From contig JAAFAB010000005.1 in assembly GCA_018222585.1 (NCBI GenBank), positions 1 to 64,000 of the forward strand: DNA of 64,000 nt, given 5' to 3'. Source of the stretch: Paracoccaceae bacterium (GTDB lineage: Bacteria > Pseudomonadota > Alphaproteobacteria > Rhodobacterales > Rhodobacteraceae). Position 1 is the stretch's first letter. Every line of letters starts with the position of its first letter. Below, in pieces: positions 28,306 to 40,068 of this stretch. The notes under the pieces are model-generated. The model saw only the letters and a program-made list of their open reading frames with translations, ran no database searches and was not told the DNA's origin. The position numbers and the translations under genes are program-made.

Positions 28306-29187
28306 TCAATCCTTCGCCGACCTGCCGAACAGCTTGACCAGTTCGGGGACGTAGGCCTGGCCGTGCCCGGCCTCGACCGAAGCGGCCAGCGCGGCCGAGA
28401 CGCCATCGGCCACGGTCTGCTGCGCGCCTGCCTCGGCGGACATGGCGCGGTAGTAGTCGATATCCTTCTGGGCATTGGCCACGGCGAAAGGCAGCCCCTC
28501 GCGGTCGCCCTCGGTGATGAAGGGCGCCAGGCGGTCCAGCGCGACGCTGGCCCCGCCGCCGGTGGCCAGCACCTCGACCAGCACCGCGGGATCGACACCG
28601 GCATCGGCCGACTGCGCGGCGGCTTCGGCCAGCAGGGTCATGAAGCCGACAGACACGTAGTTGTGCAGCAGCTTCAGACGGTGACCGTGGCTGAGAGGTC
28701 CGACATGGGTCACCGCCTCGGTGAAGGAGGCCAGCACCGGGCGGACGGTTTCCAGCACCTCGGCCTCGCCGCCGACCAGCAGGTTCAGCGTGCCCTCATG
28801 GGCGTGCTTGGCGGTGCGGGTCATCGGCGCGTCGATGTAGCGACCACCGGCGGCGGCCACCGCCGCGCCCATCCGCAGGGTCGAGTCGGGCAGCGCGGTC
28901 GAGCAGTCGACGACCACGGCGCCGGGCTTCAGCGCGCCGATCAGGCCGTTCTCTCCGGTCACGATGGCCTCGACCTGGGGCGAACCCGTGACGCAGAGGA
29001 TAACCACGTCCGACGCTGCCGCCACCTCGGCGGGGGTGGCGCAGGGCGTGGCGCCCAGACCGGTGATCTCATCGACCGGCTGGTTGCCGGGATGATCCAG
29101 GAAGCTGAGGGCAAAGCCGCCCTTTTTCAGCACGTTGCGGGCGATGCCATGGCCCATGAGGCCGACGCCGATGATACCGACTTGCAT
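28306..29187 (-). CDS. NAD(P)-dependent beta-hydroxyacid dehydrogenase
   Basis: 293 residues of the 3-hydroxyisobutyrate/tartronate-semialdehyde reductase family. The dinucleotide loop is VGIIGVGLMGHGIA at the N-terminus, and the catalytic lysine is Lys172 in HRLKLLHN. The substrate loop reads IDAPMTRTAKHAHEGTL, not the DAPVSGG form of standard HIBADH or GarR, so the substrate differs. It lies between an aldehyde dehydrogenase gene and the TRAP genes on the same strand; together they suggest oxidation of an imported hydroxy acid through an aldehyde to an acid. Confidence 0.85.
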   Translation of the reverse strand: MQVGIIGVGLMGHGIARNVLKKGGFALSFLDHPGNQPVDEITGLGATPCATPAEVAAASDVVILCVTGSPQVEAIVTGENGLIGALKPGAVVVDCSTALPDSTLRMGAAVAAAGGRYIDAPMTRTAKHAHEGTLNLLVGGEAEVLETVRPVLASFTEAVTHVGPLSHGHRLKLLHNYVSVGFMTLLAEAAAQSADAGVDPAVLVEVLATGGGASVALDRLAPFITEGDREGLPFAVANAQKDIDYYRAMSAEAGAQQTVADGVSAALAASVEAGHGQAYVPELVKLFGRSAKD

Positions 29188-29274
29188 GTTGTCTCTCCTC
29201 TGTGCGGCGCCTCCGGGCGCCCTGCCCCGGCCCTTGCGGCCCGGGGCGCCGTGTCGTGCTGGCGGGATCCGCGC

Positions 29275-30762
29275 TCAGTCCGCGTTGATCCAGATCGCCT
29301 TGGTGTCGAGGTATTCCTCCATGTGCTGCGTGCCGCCCTCGCGGCCGTAGCCCGACATCTTCATGCCGCCGAAGGGCACCGCGGGGTCGATGGCGTGGTA
29401 CATGTTGACCCAGACCGAGCCCGCCTTGAGGCGATGCGCCAGCTTGTGCGCGGTGCCGAGGTGGGTCGAGAAGACGCCCGCCGCCAGCCCGTAGGGCGTC
29501 GCGTTGGCGCGCTGCACCACCTCGTCGAGGCTGTCGAAGGGCATGGCCGAGATGACCGGGCCGAAGATCTCCTCGCGCGCGATGGTCATCTCGTCGGTGA
29601 CGCCACCGAAGACCGTCGGATGGAAGAAGTGACCGCCCTCGAAGTCAGCCCCCTCGACGCGGTTGCCGCCGGTCAGGATCTCGGCGCCCTCGTTGGGGCC
29701 GACGGCCATGTAACCGGCGATGCGCTCGGCCTGGCGGGCCGAGATGATCGGGCCGATGTCGGTATCTTCCCGGATGCCGTGGCCGATCCGCAGCTTGGCG
29801 GCGAACTCGGCGACGCGGCGGGTGAACTCGTCGTGGATCTCGCGGGCAACGAAGAGGCGCGAGCCGGCGATGCAGATCTGGCCGGAATTGGCAAAGACCG
29901 ACATGGCGGCGACCGGGACGGCCTTGTCGATGTCGGCGTCGCGGCAGACGATCACCGGGGACTTGCCGCCAAGCTCAAGCGAGACGTGCTTGAGGTTGCC
30001 GGTCGCGGCGCGGGCAATCGCCTGGCCGGTCGCGGTCGAGCCGGTGAAGACGATCTTGTCGACGCCCGGATGCTCGGCCAGCGCGGCCCCCGCATCGGCG
30101 CCATAGCCGGTGACGATGTTCAGCACCCCGTCCGGCAGACCGGCCTCCTGCATGATCCGCGCGATCATCAGCACGGTCAGCGAGGCTTCCTCGGAGGGCT
30201 TCAGCACCACGGTGCAGCCGGTCGCGATGGCGGGCGCGATCTTCCAGATCGACCCGGCGATCGGCGCGTTCCAGGGGATGATCGCCCCGACGACGCCGAT
30301 CGGTTCGCGCACCGTCTGGGAATAGATCTCGCCCGGGAAGGAGTTGGGGATGGTCTGGCCGTGGATCGTCACCGCCTGGCCGGCGTAGAAGCGCAGCATG
30401 CCCAGCACGCGGCGGCTGTTGCCGAGGGTGCGCTGGATCGGCATACCCATGTCCAGGGTGTCGGACAGGCAGAGGTCCTGCCACTCGGCCTCGAATCGTT
30501 CGGCGATCTTCAGCAGCAGGTTCTGGCGCTCGAAGGGCGTCCACTTGGCCCAGGGGCCTTCGAAGGCCTTGCGGGCAGCGGCGACGGCGGCGTCGATATC
30601 GGCCTTGCCGCCCTTGGGCACCGTGGCCAGCAGCGTGCCATCGGCGGGGTTGCGTGCCTCCAGCACCTCGCCCGAGCGCGCCTCGCACCACTGGCCGTCA
30701 ATGAACATCGGGCGGAACCCGCCATCGTAGAGCGCGGCGGCCGCGGCCTTCCAGTCTGTCAT
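29275..30762 (-). CDS. NAD(P)-dependent aldehyde dehydrogenase
   Basis: 495 residues, standard ALDH superfamily length. It shows IIPWNAPIAGSIWKIAPAIA, TGCTVVLKPSEEASL, FTGSTATGQAI, the general base Glu263 in SLELGGKSPVIV, the nucleophile Cys297 in ANSGQICIAGSR and EEIFGPVISAM. It would oxidise the aldehyde made by the neighbouring dehydrogenase or taken from elsewhere in the pathway. First gene of the leftward ALDH-dehydrogenase-dctP-dctQ-dctM group. The exact aldehyde is not predictable. Confidence 0.92.
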   Translation of the reverse strand: MTDWKAAAAALYDGGFRPMFIDGQWCEARSGEVLEARNPADGTLLATVPKGGKADIDAAVAAARKAFEGPWAKWTPFERQNLLLKIAERFEAEWQDLCLSDTLDMGMPIQRTLGNSRRVLGMLRFYAGQAVTIHGQTIPNSFPGEIYSQTVREPIGVVGAIIPWNAPIAGSIWKIAPAIATGCTVVLKPSEEASLTVLMIARIMQEAGLPDGVLNIVTGYGADAGAALAEHPGVDKIVFTGSTATGQAIARAATGNLKHVSLELGGKSPVIVCRDADIDKAVPVAAMSVFANSGQICIAGSRLFVAREIHDEFTRRVAEFAAKLRIGHGIREDTDIGPIISARQAERIAGYMAVGPNEGAEILTGGNRVEGADFEGGHFFHPTVFGGVTDEMTIAREEIFGPVISAMPFDSLDEVVQRANATPYGLAAGVFSTHLGTAHKLAHRLKAGSVWVNMYHAIDPAVPFGGMKMSGYGREGGTQHMEEYLDTKAIWINAD

Positions 30763-30909
30763 CTGTCTTCCTCACCTTGCGTCGATCGGCGCCGCGCAAG
30801 CCGCCGGGGCATCGCGCGGCACGGTCACCTGCGCAATCCTCTACACCCGGCGCACCGGCAAAGACCAGTACCCCACCCCGGACCCGCCCCGCAGCCGCAG
30901 GGCGCCATT

Positions 30910-31173
30910 TCAGTGGTAGCGCAGCTCGCCCACGACGCTGCGCCACGCCCCGCCACCGATGGGCTTGCGATGCGCGAAGCGGACCGAGTGCAGAGGCCCC
31001 TCGATGCTGTCCTGCCAGAATTCGATGAAGGCGAAGAGACGGGGATGGTCCGGCGCCAGGTCGTACTCCTGCCAGATGAAGCTGTTCAGCACGTTCCGAT
31101 AGTCGGGCATCCGGTAGAAGATCTCGGCCGTGGTCAGGCCGTATCCGCGCAGCATCAGCTCGGTTTCCCGCAT
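30910..31173 (-). CDS. usg: Usg family protein
   Basis: 87 residues matching the alphaproteobacterial Usg family (PF06233): MRETELMLRGYGLTTAEIFY, RMPDYRNVLNSFIWQEYDLA, PDHPRLFAFIEFWQDSIEGP and LHSVRFAHRK. The family was first noticed near tryptophan-pathway genes in Caulobacter; its role is unknown. Divergent from gyrA. Confidence 0.9.
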   Translation of the reverse strand: MRETELMLRGYGLTTAEIFYRMPDYRNVLNSFIWQEYDLAPDHPRLFAFIEFWQDSIEGPLHSVRFAHRKPIGGGAWRSVVGELRYH

Positions 31174-31368
31174 GGGCGTTGCCTCCTGTTCAAGGGCCCC
31201 GGGAAAAGTCTTTGTCGGCGGGAATTAAATTTCAACGAAAACAACATGTTGTCAGCCACCTCGCGCGGCTGCCAAAAGCCTGCCCCGGCAAGGATTGCAC
31301 CCTAGATCATGGCGGTGTTATAGTTCTGTCAACAAGATATAGAACCGCGCGAAGACAGGCCCCTAATA

Positions 31369-34104
<2,736 letters not shown>

Positions 34105-34140
34105 TTTTGCCGGCCTCCCGGTGCCTGGGGGCAGAAGGCT

Positions 34141-34980
34141 TTGAAGAACTGGGACGATCTTCGTTACCTCGTGGCCGTGCACAAGACCGGCTCGATGAGT
34201 GCGGCGGCACGGCTGCTTGATACCAATCCCGCGACGGTGTCGCGACGGCTGGCACGGCTGTCGGAAACCCTGGGGATCGACCTATTCCTGAAAACCCCCC
34301 AGGGCTGGACCTCGAATGACGCCGTCGGTGAGCTGATCGAGACGATCACCACATTCGAGAACGAGATTTCCTCCTATCTCAATGCCCGCGACGCCTCGGA
34401 AGAGACCGTGGCCGGGCGTGTCAACATCGGCTGCTCGCCCTCGGTCATCACCTACATCCTGTTCCCCGGCCTGCGGCAGTTCCTGACCGACAATCCCGGC
34501 CTGGAAATGACCTTCACCAACAACTTCTACCAGGATGCCCTGGGCGACAACGACATGTTCATCTCGGCCGTCCGCCCGCAGCAGGGCCGGCTGGTGGTGC
34601 GCTTCGTCGGCAAGTATGCGACCAACGTCTACTGCTATCCCGACAGCCCGCGCACCGGACAGTGGATCGGGATGCAGACGCTGCACGACCGTTATCCGCC
34701 GCAACAGCACGCACGCACCATCATGGGCGGCCGCGACCCGGCGATCCGGGTCGAAACGCTGATGGATACCTCCAACTCGGTCCGTGCGACCCGCTTCCCC
34801 GGTATCATTCCGGTGGTCGCCGCCGAGGCCGATCCCGAGCTGGTTCTCTACGATCCCGACAGCCGTCCGCTGCACACGCCGCTTTATCTCTGCTTCCACG
34901 AGACGCGACGAAAGGACCCGCTTCTGCAGCTGGTCGCGGACTGGATCACCCAACGTTTCAACGCCGTCCAGAGCGACTGA
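34141..34980 (+). CDS. LysR-type transcriptional regulator
   Basis: 279 residues from a TTG start, 36 bases after gyrA. N-terminal HTH: MKNWDDLRYLVAVHKTGSMS, AAARLLDTNPATVSRRLARL, SETLGIDLFLKTPQGW. The effector domain starts at about residue 90 (AGRVNIGCSPSVITYILFPG). Unlike most LysR genes it is not divergent from a target but follows gyrA, perhaps by read-through. Its targets are unknown. Confidence 0.85.
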   Translation: MKNWDDLRYLVAVHKTGSMSAAARLLDTNPATVSRRLARLSETLGIDLFLKTPQGWTSNDAVGELIETITTFENEISSYLNARDASEETVAGRVNIGCSPSVITYILFPGLRQFLTDNPGLEMTFTNNFYQDALGDNDMFISAVRPQQGRLVVRFVGKYATNVYCYPDSPRTGQWIGMQTLHDRYPPQQHARTIMGGRDPAIRVETLMDTSNSVRATRFPGIIPVVAAEADPELVLYDPDSRPLHTPLYLCFHETRRKDPLLQLVADWITQRFNAVQSD

Positions 34981-35471
34981 CCCCTTGCAGGAATGCAACC
35001 GCAGGTATGCGCCCGCGTCATATTGTACGCGTAGCCTGCAGCCGTCATAGTTCTGGTAATGATTGATTGAAGAAAGTGTAAATAGTTCCCCGTATCACGA
35101 GTACCCTATTGGATTTCCACATGATTTCTGGTGGCCGGGTCGTTCCCCCCTCGGCGTTCTCCCCCGCACCATCAGAGTCGAGGTCCCTTGAAAGCCCCTC
35201 TACGCGCCAGTTCAGCGGCGGATGTCAATCTTCGCAGAGGCTTTCACCAAAGGCTTGACGCTTCTACCCCGTCAATCCCTTCACTGGGCCGGCCGGAACA
35301 GCCGGCCCTCTTCTTTTGCGCAACAGTGAACATCCCATTCGCAGGCGCCTTGCTTTACATTTCCCGTCCACGACACAATTTAGTGCAGTCGGCCCCCGGC
35401 CGCATCATGAGCGGCCCGGCGCCCCTCCTCCGATCCCGCCCGGCGCCCTACCGAAAGACGATGGACAGACA
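34981..35471. other. 490-bp spacer after the LysR gene, possible small RNA
   Basis: No convincing protein frame. A strong terminator sits at 35286-35318, about 300 bases beyond the LysR stop, far for that gene alone. The AT-rich patch at 35050-35125 could hold a promoter. A small RNA ending at the terminator is possible; so is a long 3' untranslated region. Confidence 0.35.
35286..35318 (+). terminator. Rho-independent terminator in the LysR-OMP spacer
   Basis: GGGCCGGC (35286-35293) and GCCGGCCC (35301-35308) form an 8-bp GC stem with a 7-base loop, followed by TCTTCTTTT. Reads rightward. Confidence 0.85.
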
Positions 35472-36209
35472 ATGAACAAAAACATTTCGCGGAATTCCCG
35501 CCTTGCCTCTCCCCTGCTGGTCTGCGGACTGGCGATGATCGCCGCCCCCGCCAGCGCCCAGATGGTCCTGAACGGCGAGGTCAGCGTCGAGCTGGCCCAT
35601 AATGAAGACACCTCGGTCAACACCAAGCATATCGGCGGCAGCTTCTCGGGGCTGATCTGGAACGATTTCGGACTGCAGCTGGACATCAGCGTCGGCAAGC
35701 ACGAGCAATACACCTCGACCCAGCCCGCCGCGACGCTGCACCTCTACCACGCCCCCAGCGAGGCGCTGACCTGGGGCCTCTTCCTTGCCGCCGAGGACCG
35801 CCGCCCGGGCAATTCCTATTTCTACGGCGCCGAACTGGCCTGGCGGTCCGAGGGCTTCGGCCTGGATGCCTTCGCCGCCTACCGCGACGACATCTCGGCC
35901 CCGACCGATGGCAGCCGCTACGGAATCGAGGCCAGCTATACCCCCCTCGATGGCAACTGGACGTTTCTGGCCGGCTACGCAGCCGATGACGGCGCCCCGC
36001 TGGAACAGAGCTACACCTATGTCGGCGCAAACTACCGCCTGCGCGAGGGTATCGCGCTTGGCCTGACCGCGGGCCAGAACGACGAGGGCGACACGATCGC
36101 CAGCGCGCTGGTCACCTTCACCTTCGGCGAGGGCAGCCCCCTGCGCGCCCGCGACACGATGGAGCTCTTCCCCGGCGCCCGCGAGACCCCGACCCCCGCT
36201 GTGGACTGA
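35472..36209 (+). CDS. exported outer-membrane beta-barrel-like protein
   Basis: 245 residues. The signal peptide MNKNISRNSRLASPLLVCGL... is cut near APASA-QMVL. The mature part has repeated short amphipathic strands alternating with turns (GSFSGLIWNDFGLQLDISVG, ELAWRSEGFGLDAFAAYRDD, TFLAGYAADDGAPLEQSYTY, YVGANYRLREGIALGLTAG), and VTFTFGEGSPL near the end, as in small porin-like barrels. No specific family recognised. The start at 35472 is the one that gives a proper signal peptide. Followed by a strong terminator. Confidence 0.75.
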   Translation: MNKNISRNSRLASPLLVCGLAMIAAPASAQMVLNGEVSVELAHNEDTSVNTKHIGGSFSGLIWNDFGLQLDISVGKHEQYTSTQPAATLHLYHAPSEALTWGLFLAAEDRRPGNSYFYGAELAWRSEGFGLDAFAAYRDDISAPTDGSRYGIEASYTPLDGNWTFLAGYAADDGAPLEQSYTYVGANYRLREGIALGLTAGQNDEGDTIASALVTFTFGEGSPLRARDTMELFPGARETPTPAVD

Positions 36210-36232
36210 TTCCACGCCATCCCGAAGCGGAA

Positions 36233-36265
36233 GGGCCGCGCCGATCCCCGGCGCGGCCCTTTTTT
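36233..36265 (+). terminator. Rho-independent terminator after the OMP gene
   Basis: GGGCCGCGCC (36233-36242) and GGCGCGGCCC (36250-36259) form a perfect 10-bp stem with a 7-base loop, followed by six T. It lies between the convergent OMP and carboxypeptidase genes. Confidence 0.92.
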
Positions 36266-36278
36266 CGACTTGTCCTCC

Positions 36279-37763
36279 TTAGAGGTCGTAGAGATCGCCG
36301 AACTTGGTTTCGATGTAGTCCAGCAGCGGCCCGGCCGAGGGCGCCTCGCCGCCGCAGGCCAGGGTGATGACCTCCTTCGGCTCGTAAAGCCCGCCGTGCC
36401 GCTGCACCTTGTCACGCAGCCAGCCGGTCGCAGGCGTGGTGTCGCCCTGCGCCAGCGCTTCGTCGAGGTCGGGCAGGTCCGCGCGCAGCGCCTTGGCGAG
36501 GCAGCCGGCATAGACATTGCCCAGGGAATAGGTCGGGAAGTAGCCGAACAGCCCCACCGACCAGTGCACATCCTGCAGGCAGCCCAGCGAGGCGCGCGGC
36601 ACCGCATAGCCGAAGTCCGCTTCGAACCGCTCGTTCCAGGCGGTTTCCAGATCCGGCACCTTCAGATCCCCGCTGATCAGCGCGCGTTCCAGGTCGAAGC
36701 GCAGCATGATGTGCAGGTTGTACTGCAGCTCGTCCGCCTCGGTACGGATGAAGTCCTTCTGGACGCGGTTCACGGCGGCATAGAAATCGTCCGCGTTGTC
36801 GACGCCGATATCGCCGAACTGCGCCCGCATCTGATCGTAGATCCAGCCGGTGAAGGCGCGCGAGCGGCCCAGCTGGTTCTCGTAGATGCGGCTCTGGCTT
36901 TCATGCACCCCCATCGAGACGCCCTGCCCCAGCGGTGTCAGCAGGTAGCCCTGGTCGATGTTCTGCTCGTAGCTGCCATGGCCCACCTCGTGAATGGTGG
37001 AATAGAAGCAGTTGAACGGATCCTCGGGGTTGGTGCGGGTGGTGATACGCACGTCATTGCCCGAGCCCGAGCTGAAGGGATGCACCGCCTTGTCGATGCG
37101 CCCCCGGGACAGGTCATAGCCGAAGGCCAGCGCCAGCTTGGTGGCGAAAGCCATCTGCCCCTCGTCCGGGAAGGTCCCGCCGAGGCCCTTCGGCGCGGGC
37201 TTCTCCAGCACCTTGCCCCGCAACTCGACCAGGCGCGGGCGCATCTCGTCGAACATGGCAGCCAGTTCGGCGGCGGTGGCGCCCGGCTCATAGTCATTGG
37301 CCAGGGCATCGTAGAGATCGCCGCCCTCGGCAAGCGCCTCGGCCTCCTGCTGGCGCAGCTCGACAACACGCGAGAGCACCGGGGCGAAGGCAGCGAAATC
37401 ATCCTTGGCGCGGGCTTCGGCCCACTGGCCCTGAGCGACAGAGGTCACCCGCGCCAGTTCAGCGGCCAGCGCGGCGGGTACCTTGCGGGCGCGGTCATGG
37501 CTGCGCCGGATGTGGCGCAGCTTGGCGGCATCGGCCTGGGACAGCTCGCTGCCCTCGCAGGCCGCCAGCCACTCGCCCAGCCGGGCATCTGTGCGCCGGG
37601 CATGGAGGACGGATTCCATCGCCGCCATCTCCTCGCCCCGCTGTTCGGCAGAACCGCGCGGCATCACAGTTTCCTGGTCCCAGCCAAGGCGGCCGGCGAC
37701 CTGGGCCAGCGCCTCGGTTTCCTTCTGGTAGGCAAGAAGATCGGCAAGGGGAGTGTTGGTCAT
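36279..37763 (-). CDS. carboxypeptidase Taq-type metallopeptidase (M32)
   Basis: 494 residues, the typical size of peptidase family M32. The zinc motif HEVGH is at 258-262 in YSTIHEVGHGSYEQN, preceded by HPFSSGSGNDVRITTR and followed by GVSMGVHESQSRIYENQLGR, all family hallmarks. It removes C-terminal residues with broad specificity and lacks a signal peptide, so it acts in the cytoplasm. Its start is one base from the ctaA stop, so ctaA and this gene form one leftward unit. Confidence 0.95.
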   Translation of the reverse strand: MTNTPLADLLAYQKETEALAQVAGRLGWDQETVMPRGSAEQRGEEMAAMESVLHARRTDARLGEWLAACEGSELSQADAAKLRHIRRSHDRARKVPAALAAELARVTSVAQGQWAEARAKDDFAAFAPVLSRVVELRQQEAEALAEGGDLYDALANDYEPGATAAELAAMFDEMRPRLVELRGKVLEKPAPKGLGGTFPDEGQMAFATKLALAFGYDLSRGRIDKAVHPFSSGSGNDVRITTRTNPEDPFNCFYSTIHEVGHGSYEQNIDQGYLLTPLGQGVSMGVHESQSRIYENQLGRSRAFTGWIYDQMRAQFGDIGVDNADDFYAAVNRVQKDFIRTEADELQYNLHIMLRFDLERALISGDLKVPDLETAWNERFEADFGYAVPRASLGCLQDVHWSVGLFGYFPTYSLGNVYAGCLAKALRADLPDLDEALAQGDTTPATGWLRDKVQRHGGLYEPKEVITLACGGEAPSAGPLLDYIETKFGDLYDL

Positions 37764-37764
37764 G

Positions 37765-38898
37765 TCAGCCTCGAACGCTGGTGGAAACGGGATAGGCGGC
37801 GGCGAAACGGGCGCGCAGGATCAGCACCCAGAGCAGCACCGCAACGACCTGGTGGGTGATCGCCACATGCAGGTGCGCGGCGGTCAACACGGCGGCCACG
37901 CCAAGGGCGACCTGCCCCCAGAGCGCGAGATAGGCGGCGGTGAAGGCGCGCTGCGTCGCCTTGTTGGCGCTGCGCCGTCCGCGCAGGAAAACCACGGTGC
38001 CGAAGATCAGCAGCAGGTAGCCGGACATGCGGTGGATGAACTGCACCAGCCCGGGGTTTTCCAGGAAATTGCGCCAGAGCGGTTCGATGTCGAAGGCATA
38101 GGGCGGGAAGAACTGCCCCCCCATGGTCGGCCAGTCGGTAAAGCTGCGCCCGGCGTCGATGCCGGCGACCAGAGCCCCCAGCAGGATCTGCAGGAAGGCA
38201 AAATGCATCCAGCCGGTCGCCAGCGAAAACGGCTTCGCCTCGCGCACCCGGCGCGCCTGCATCAGGTCCCGCTCTTCCCGGCCCAGCAGGAAGATGTACC
38301 AGGCCAGCAGACCAAGGATGATGAAGGCCAGCCCCAGGTGCGTCGCCAGCCGGTAGGAGGCGACGCTCAGCATCCCCTCGCCCAGCCCGGAATGCACCAT
38401 CCACCAGCCGATCGCCCCCTGCAGGCCGCCGAGGGCACCGACCAGGAAGGCCCTGCCCTTCCAACCCGGCGGGATCTTCCCGGCGACGAGGAAGCCGAGG
38501 AAGCCAATCGCCCAGATCAGCCCGATCAGGCGGCCCAGCTGACGATGGCTCCATTCCCACCAGTAGATCTGCTTGAAGTCGGCCAGTTCCATCCACGAGT
38601 TCATCTCGGTGAACTGCGGGATCTCCTGGTAAAGCGCGAATTCCGCTTCCCAGTCGGCCTGGTTCAGCGGTGGCAGCGCGCCGGTCAGCGGCTTCCATTC
38701 GGTGATCGACAGCCCGCTGTCGGTCAGCCGCGTCAGCCCGCCGACGACGATCATCGCGGCCACCAGCAGGAACAGCAGGATCATCCAGACCCGGACGGCA
38801 CGGCGAGAGCCCCGCTTCGCGGCGTCGATCCCCCCGGCGCGGGTTTCGGCGCGGGTGTCGCTGCCCACCTCTTCGAAGATGCTGCGTTTCTCGCTCAT
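37765..38898 (-). CDS. ctaA: haem A synthase CtaA (COX15 type)
   Basis: 377 residues from the ATG at 38898 (MSEKRSIFEEVGSD). COX15/CtaA family with eight membrane helices: VWMILLFLLVAAMIVVGGLT with RLTDSGLSITEWKPLTG just after, IYWWEWSHRQLGRLIGLIWA, GLQGAIGWWMVHSGLG, YRLATHLGLAF, VQFIHRMSGYLLLIF and HLHVAITHQVVAVLLW. The histidines in the EWSH, ATHLG, IHRM and THQ segments are the haem ligands. It oxidises haem O to haem A for cytochrome aa3 oxidase. Upstream partner of the M32 gene. Confidence 0.95.
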   Translation of the reverse strand: MSEKRSIFEEVGSDTRAETRAGGIDAAKRGSRRAVRVWMILLFLLVAAMIVVGGLTRLTDSGLSITEWKPLTGALPPLNQADWEAEFALYQEIPQFTEMNSWMELADFKQIYWWEWSHRQLGRLIGLIWAIGFLGFLVAGKIPPGWKGRAFLVGALGGLQGAIGWWMVHSGLGEGMLSVASYRLATHLGLAFIILGLLAWYIFLLGREERDLMQARRVREAKPFSLATGWMHFAFLQILLGALVAGIDAGRSFTDWPTMGGQFFPPYAFDIEPLWRNFLENPGLVQFIHRMSGYLLLIFGTVVFLRGRRSANKATQRAFTAAYLALWGQVALGVAAVLTAAHLHVAITHQVVAVLLWVLILRARFAAAYPVSTSVRG

Positions 38899-38960
38899 GA
38901 GGCCCTCATCTGGCTGTGCTCGGCCAGCGGAACCTAGTCCCCGACAGGGACAGGGGCAAG

Positions 38961-39695
38961 TCAGTCGCCGCGTTCCTTCCAGCGGACCATCTGACGCAGG
39001 ATGCCATGCAGCATCTGCACATCCGAGCGTGTCATGGCCATGCGCGACCAGAAATTGCGCAGCACCAGCTTCATGCCCTCGGCCTTGGTCTCGGGGAAGA
39101 AGAATCCGGCCTCTTCCAGCCGCCCCTCGTAGTGATCGGCCAGCTTCTCGATCTCGACCTGGCTGGCCCAGTCGGCCCCGGCCATCTCCATCCGCTCGGG
39201 CTGCACGTCGACGGCGCCGCGGCGCCACTCGTAGGCGGTCAGCAGCACGCATTGCGCCAGGTTGAGAGAGGCGAACTCGGGGTTCACCGGCACGTTGATG
39301 ATCGCATTGGCCCGGGCGATATCGTCATTCTCGAGGCCCGCCCGCTCAGGTCCAAAGAGAACGGCCACCTTCTCCCCTGCGGCGATCTTCTCGCGCGCCA
39401 TCTCCATCGCCCGCTCGGGCGTGACAACGGGCTTGGTCAGCCCGCGCGCCCGCGCCGTGGTGGCGAAAACATAGGTGCAATCCTCAAGTGCGCCCGCCGT
39501 ATCCTCGGCCAACCGAGCCTCGTCCAGCAACCGCCCCGCCCCCGAAGCCAGCGCCACGGCGCGCTGGTTCGGCCAGCCGTCACGCGGCGCCACCAGCCGC
39601 ATCCGGTCCAGGCCGAAATTCCACATCGCCCGGGCGGCACCACCGATGTTTTCCCCCATCTGGGGACGGACAAGAACGAAGACGGGCTGGGACAT
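38961..39695 (-). CDS. trmJ: TrmJ-type tRNA (Cm32/Um32) methyltransferase
   Basis: 244 residues of the SPOUT superfamily from the ATG at 39695 (MSQPVFVLVRPQMGENIGGA). Motifs: NIGGAARAMWNFGLDRMRLV, ATTARARGLTKPVVTPE, VAVLFGPERAGLENDDIARA and IINVPVNPEFASLNLAQ, the knotted SAM-binding region. A helical C-terminal extension from about residue 170 fits TrmJ rather than TrmL. It 2'-O-methylates position 32 of tRNAs. The upstream spacer holds repeat copy C. Confidence 0.92.
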   Translation of the reverse strand: MSQPVFVLVRPQMGENIGGAARAMWNFGLDRMRLVAPRDGWPNQRAVALASGAGRLLDEARLAEDTAGALEDCTYVFATTARARGLTKPVVTPERAMEMAREKIAAGEKVAVLFGPERAGLENDDIARANAIINVPVNPEFASLNLAQCVLLTAYEWRRGAVDVQPERMEMAGADWASQVEIEKLADHYEGRLEEAGFFFPETKAEGMKLVLRNFWSRMAMTRSDVQMLHGILRQMVRWKERGD

Positions 39696-39781
39696 GGGGT
39701 ACCTCGGGCAGTGAAGCCCCCTCCTAGCCCTGCCCGCCCGCCCTGTCGAGGGCCCGGGCCCCCGGCCGCATTGGTCCAAAG

Positions 39782-39980
39782 CCTCCGGCGGGAGTATTTT
39801 CAGCCTGGTGATGATGCAGGGGCAGTGCCATTCCGGGCGCCCTCCTTCTCCGCCGGGAGCGTGCCACGCTCCTGATCGAGACGGAGGGCGCCTTAATGTC
39901 TCCCCCCTGTACCATCACCAGGCGGAAAGTACTCCGGGGGTGAATTGGGCCCGCAGGGCTCAAGAGGGGGCAGCGCCCCC
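39782..39980 (+). repeat. MITE-like palindromic repeat, copy C
   Basis: The left end CCTCCGGCGGGAGTATTTTC and AGCCTGGTGATGATGC matches copies A and B; the right end ACCATCACCAGGCGGAAAGT and ACTCCGGGGG is the inverse. The core is different and shorter than in A and B. A GGGGGC-AGC-GCCCCC hairpin lies at 39966-39980. The rest of the 373-base spacer (39696-40068) has no gene. Confidence 0.75.
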
Positions 39981-40068
39981 TCCCACCGTGCCGGTCGCGT
40001 CTCCCCCGCAATCCCTTGGCAAGCCGGGCCCTTCCGCGCTATAGCAGCCGGAAATTCAAGAGGATCCC

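Noticed and set aside
31300-31368. TATAG/GTTC...AGAAC pattern upstream of gyrA as an SOS or Irr site
   Set aside because: Spacing does not match the alphaproteobacterial SOS box or the Irr consensus.
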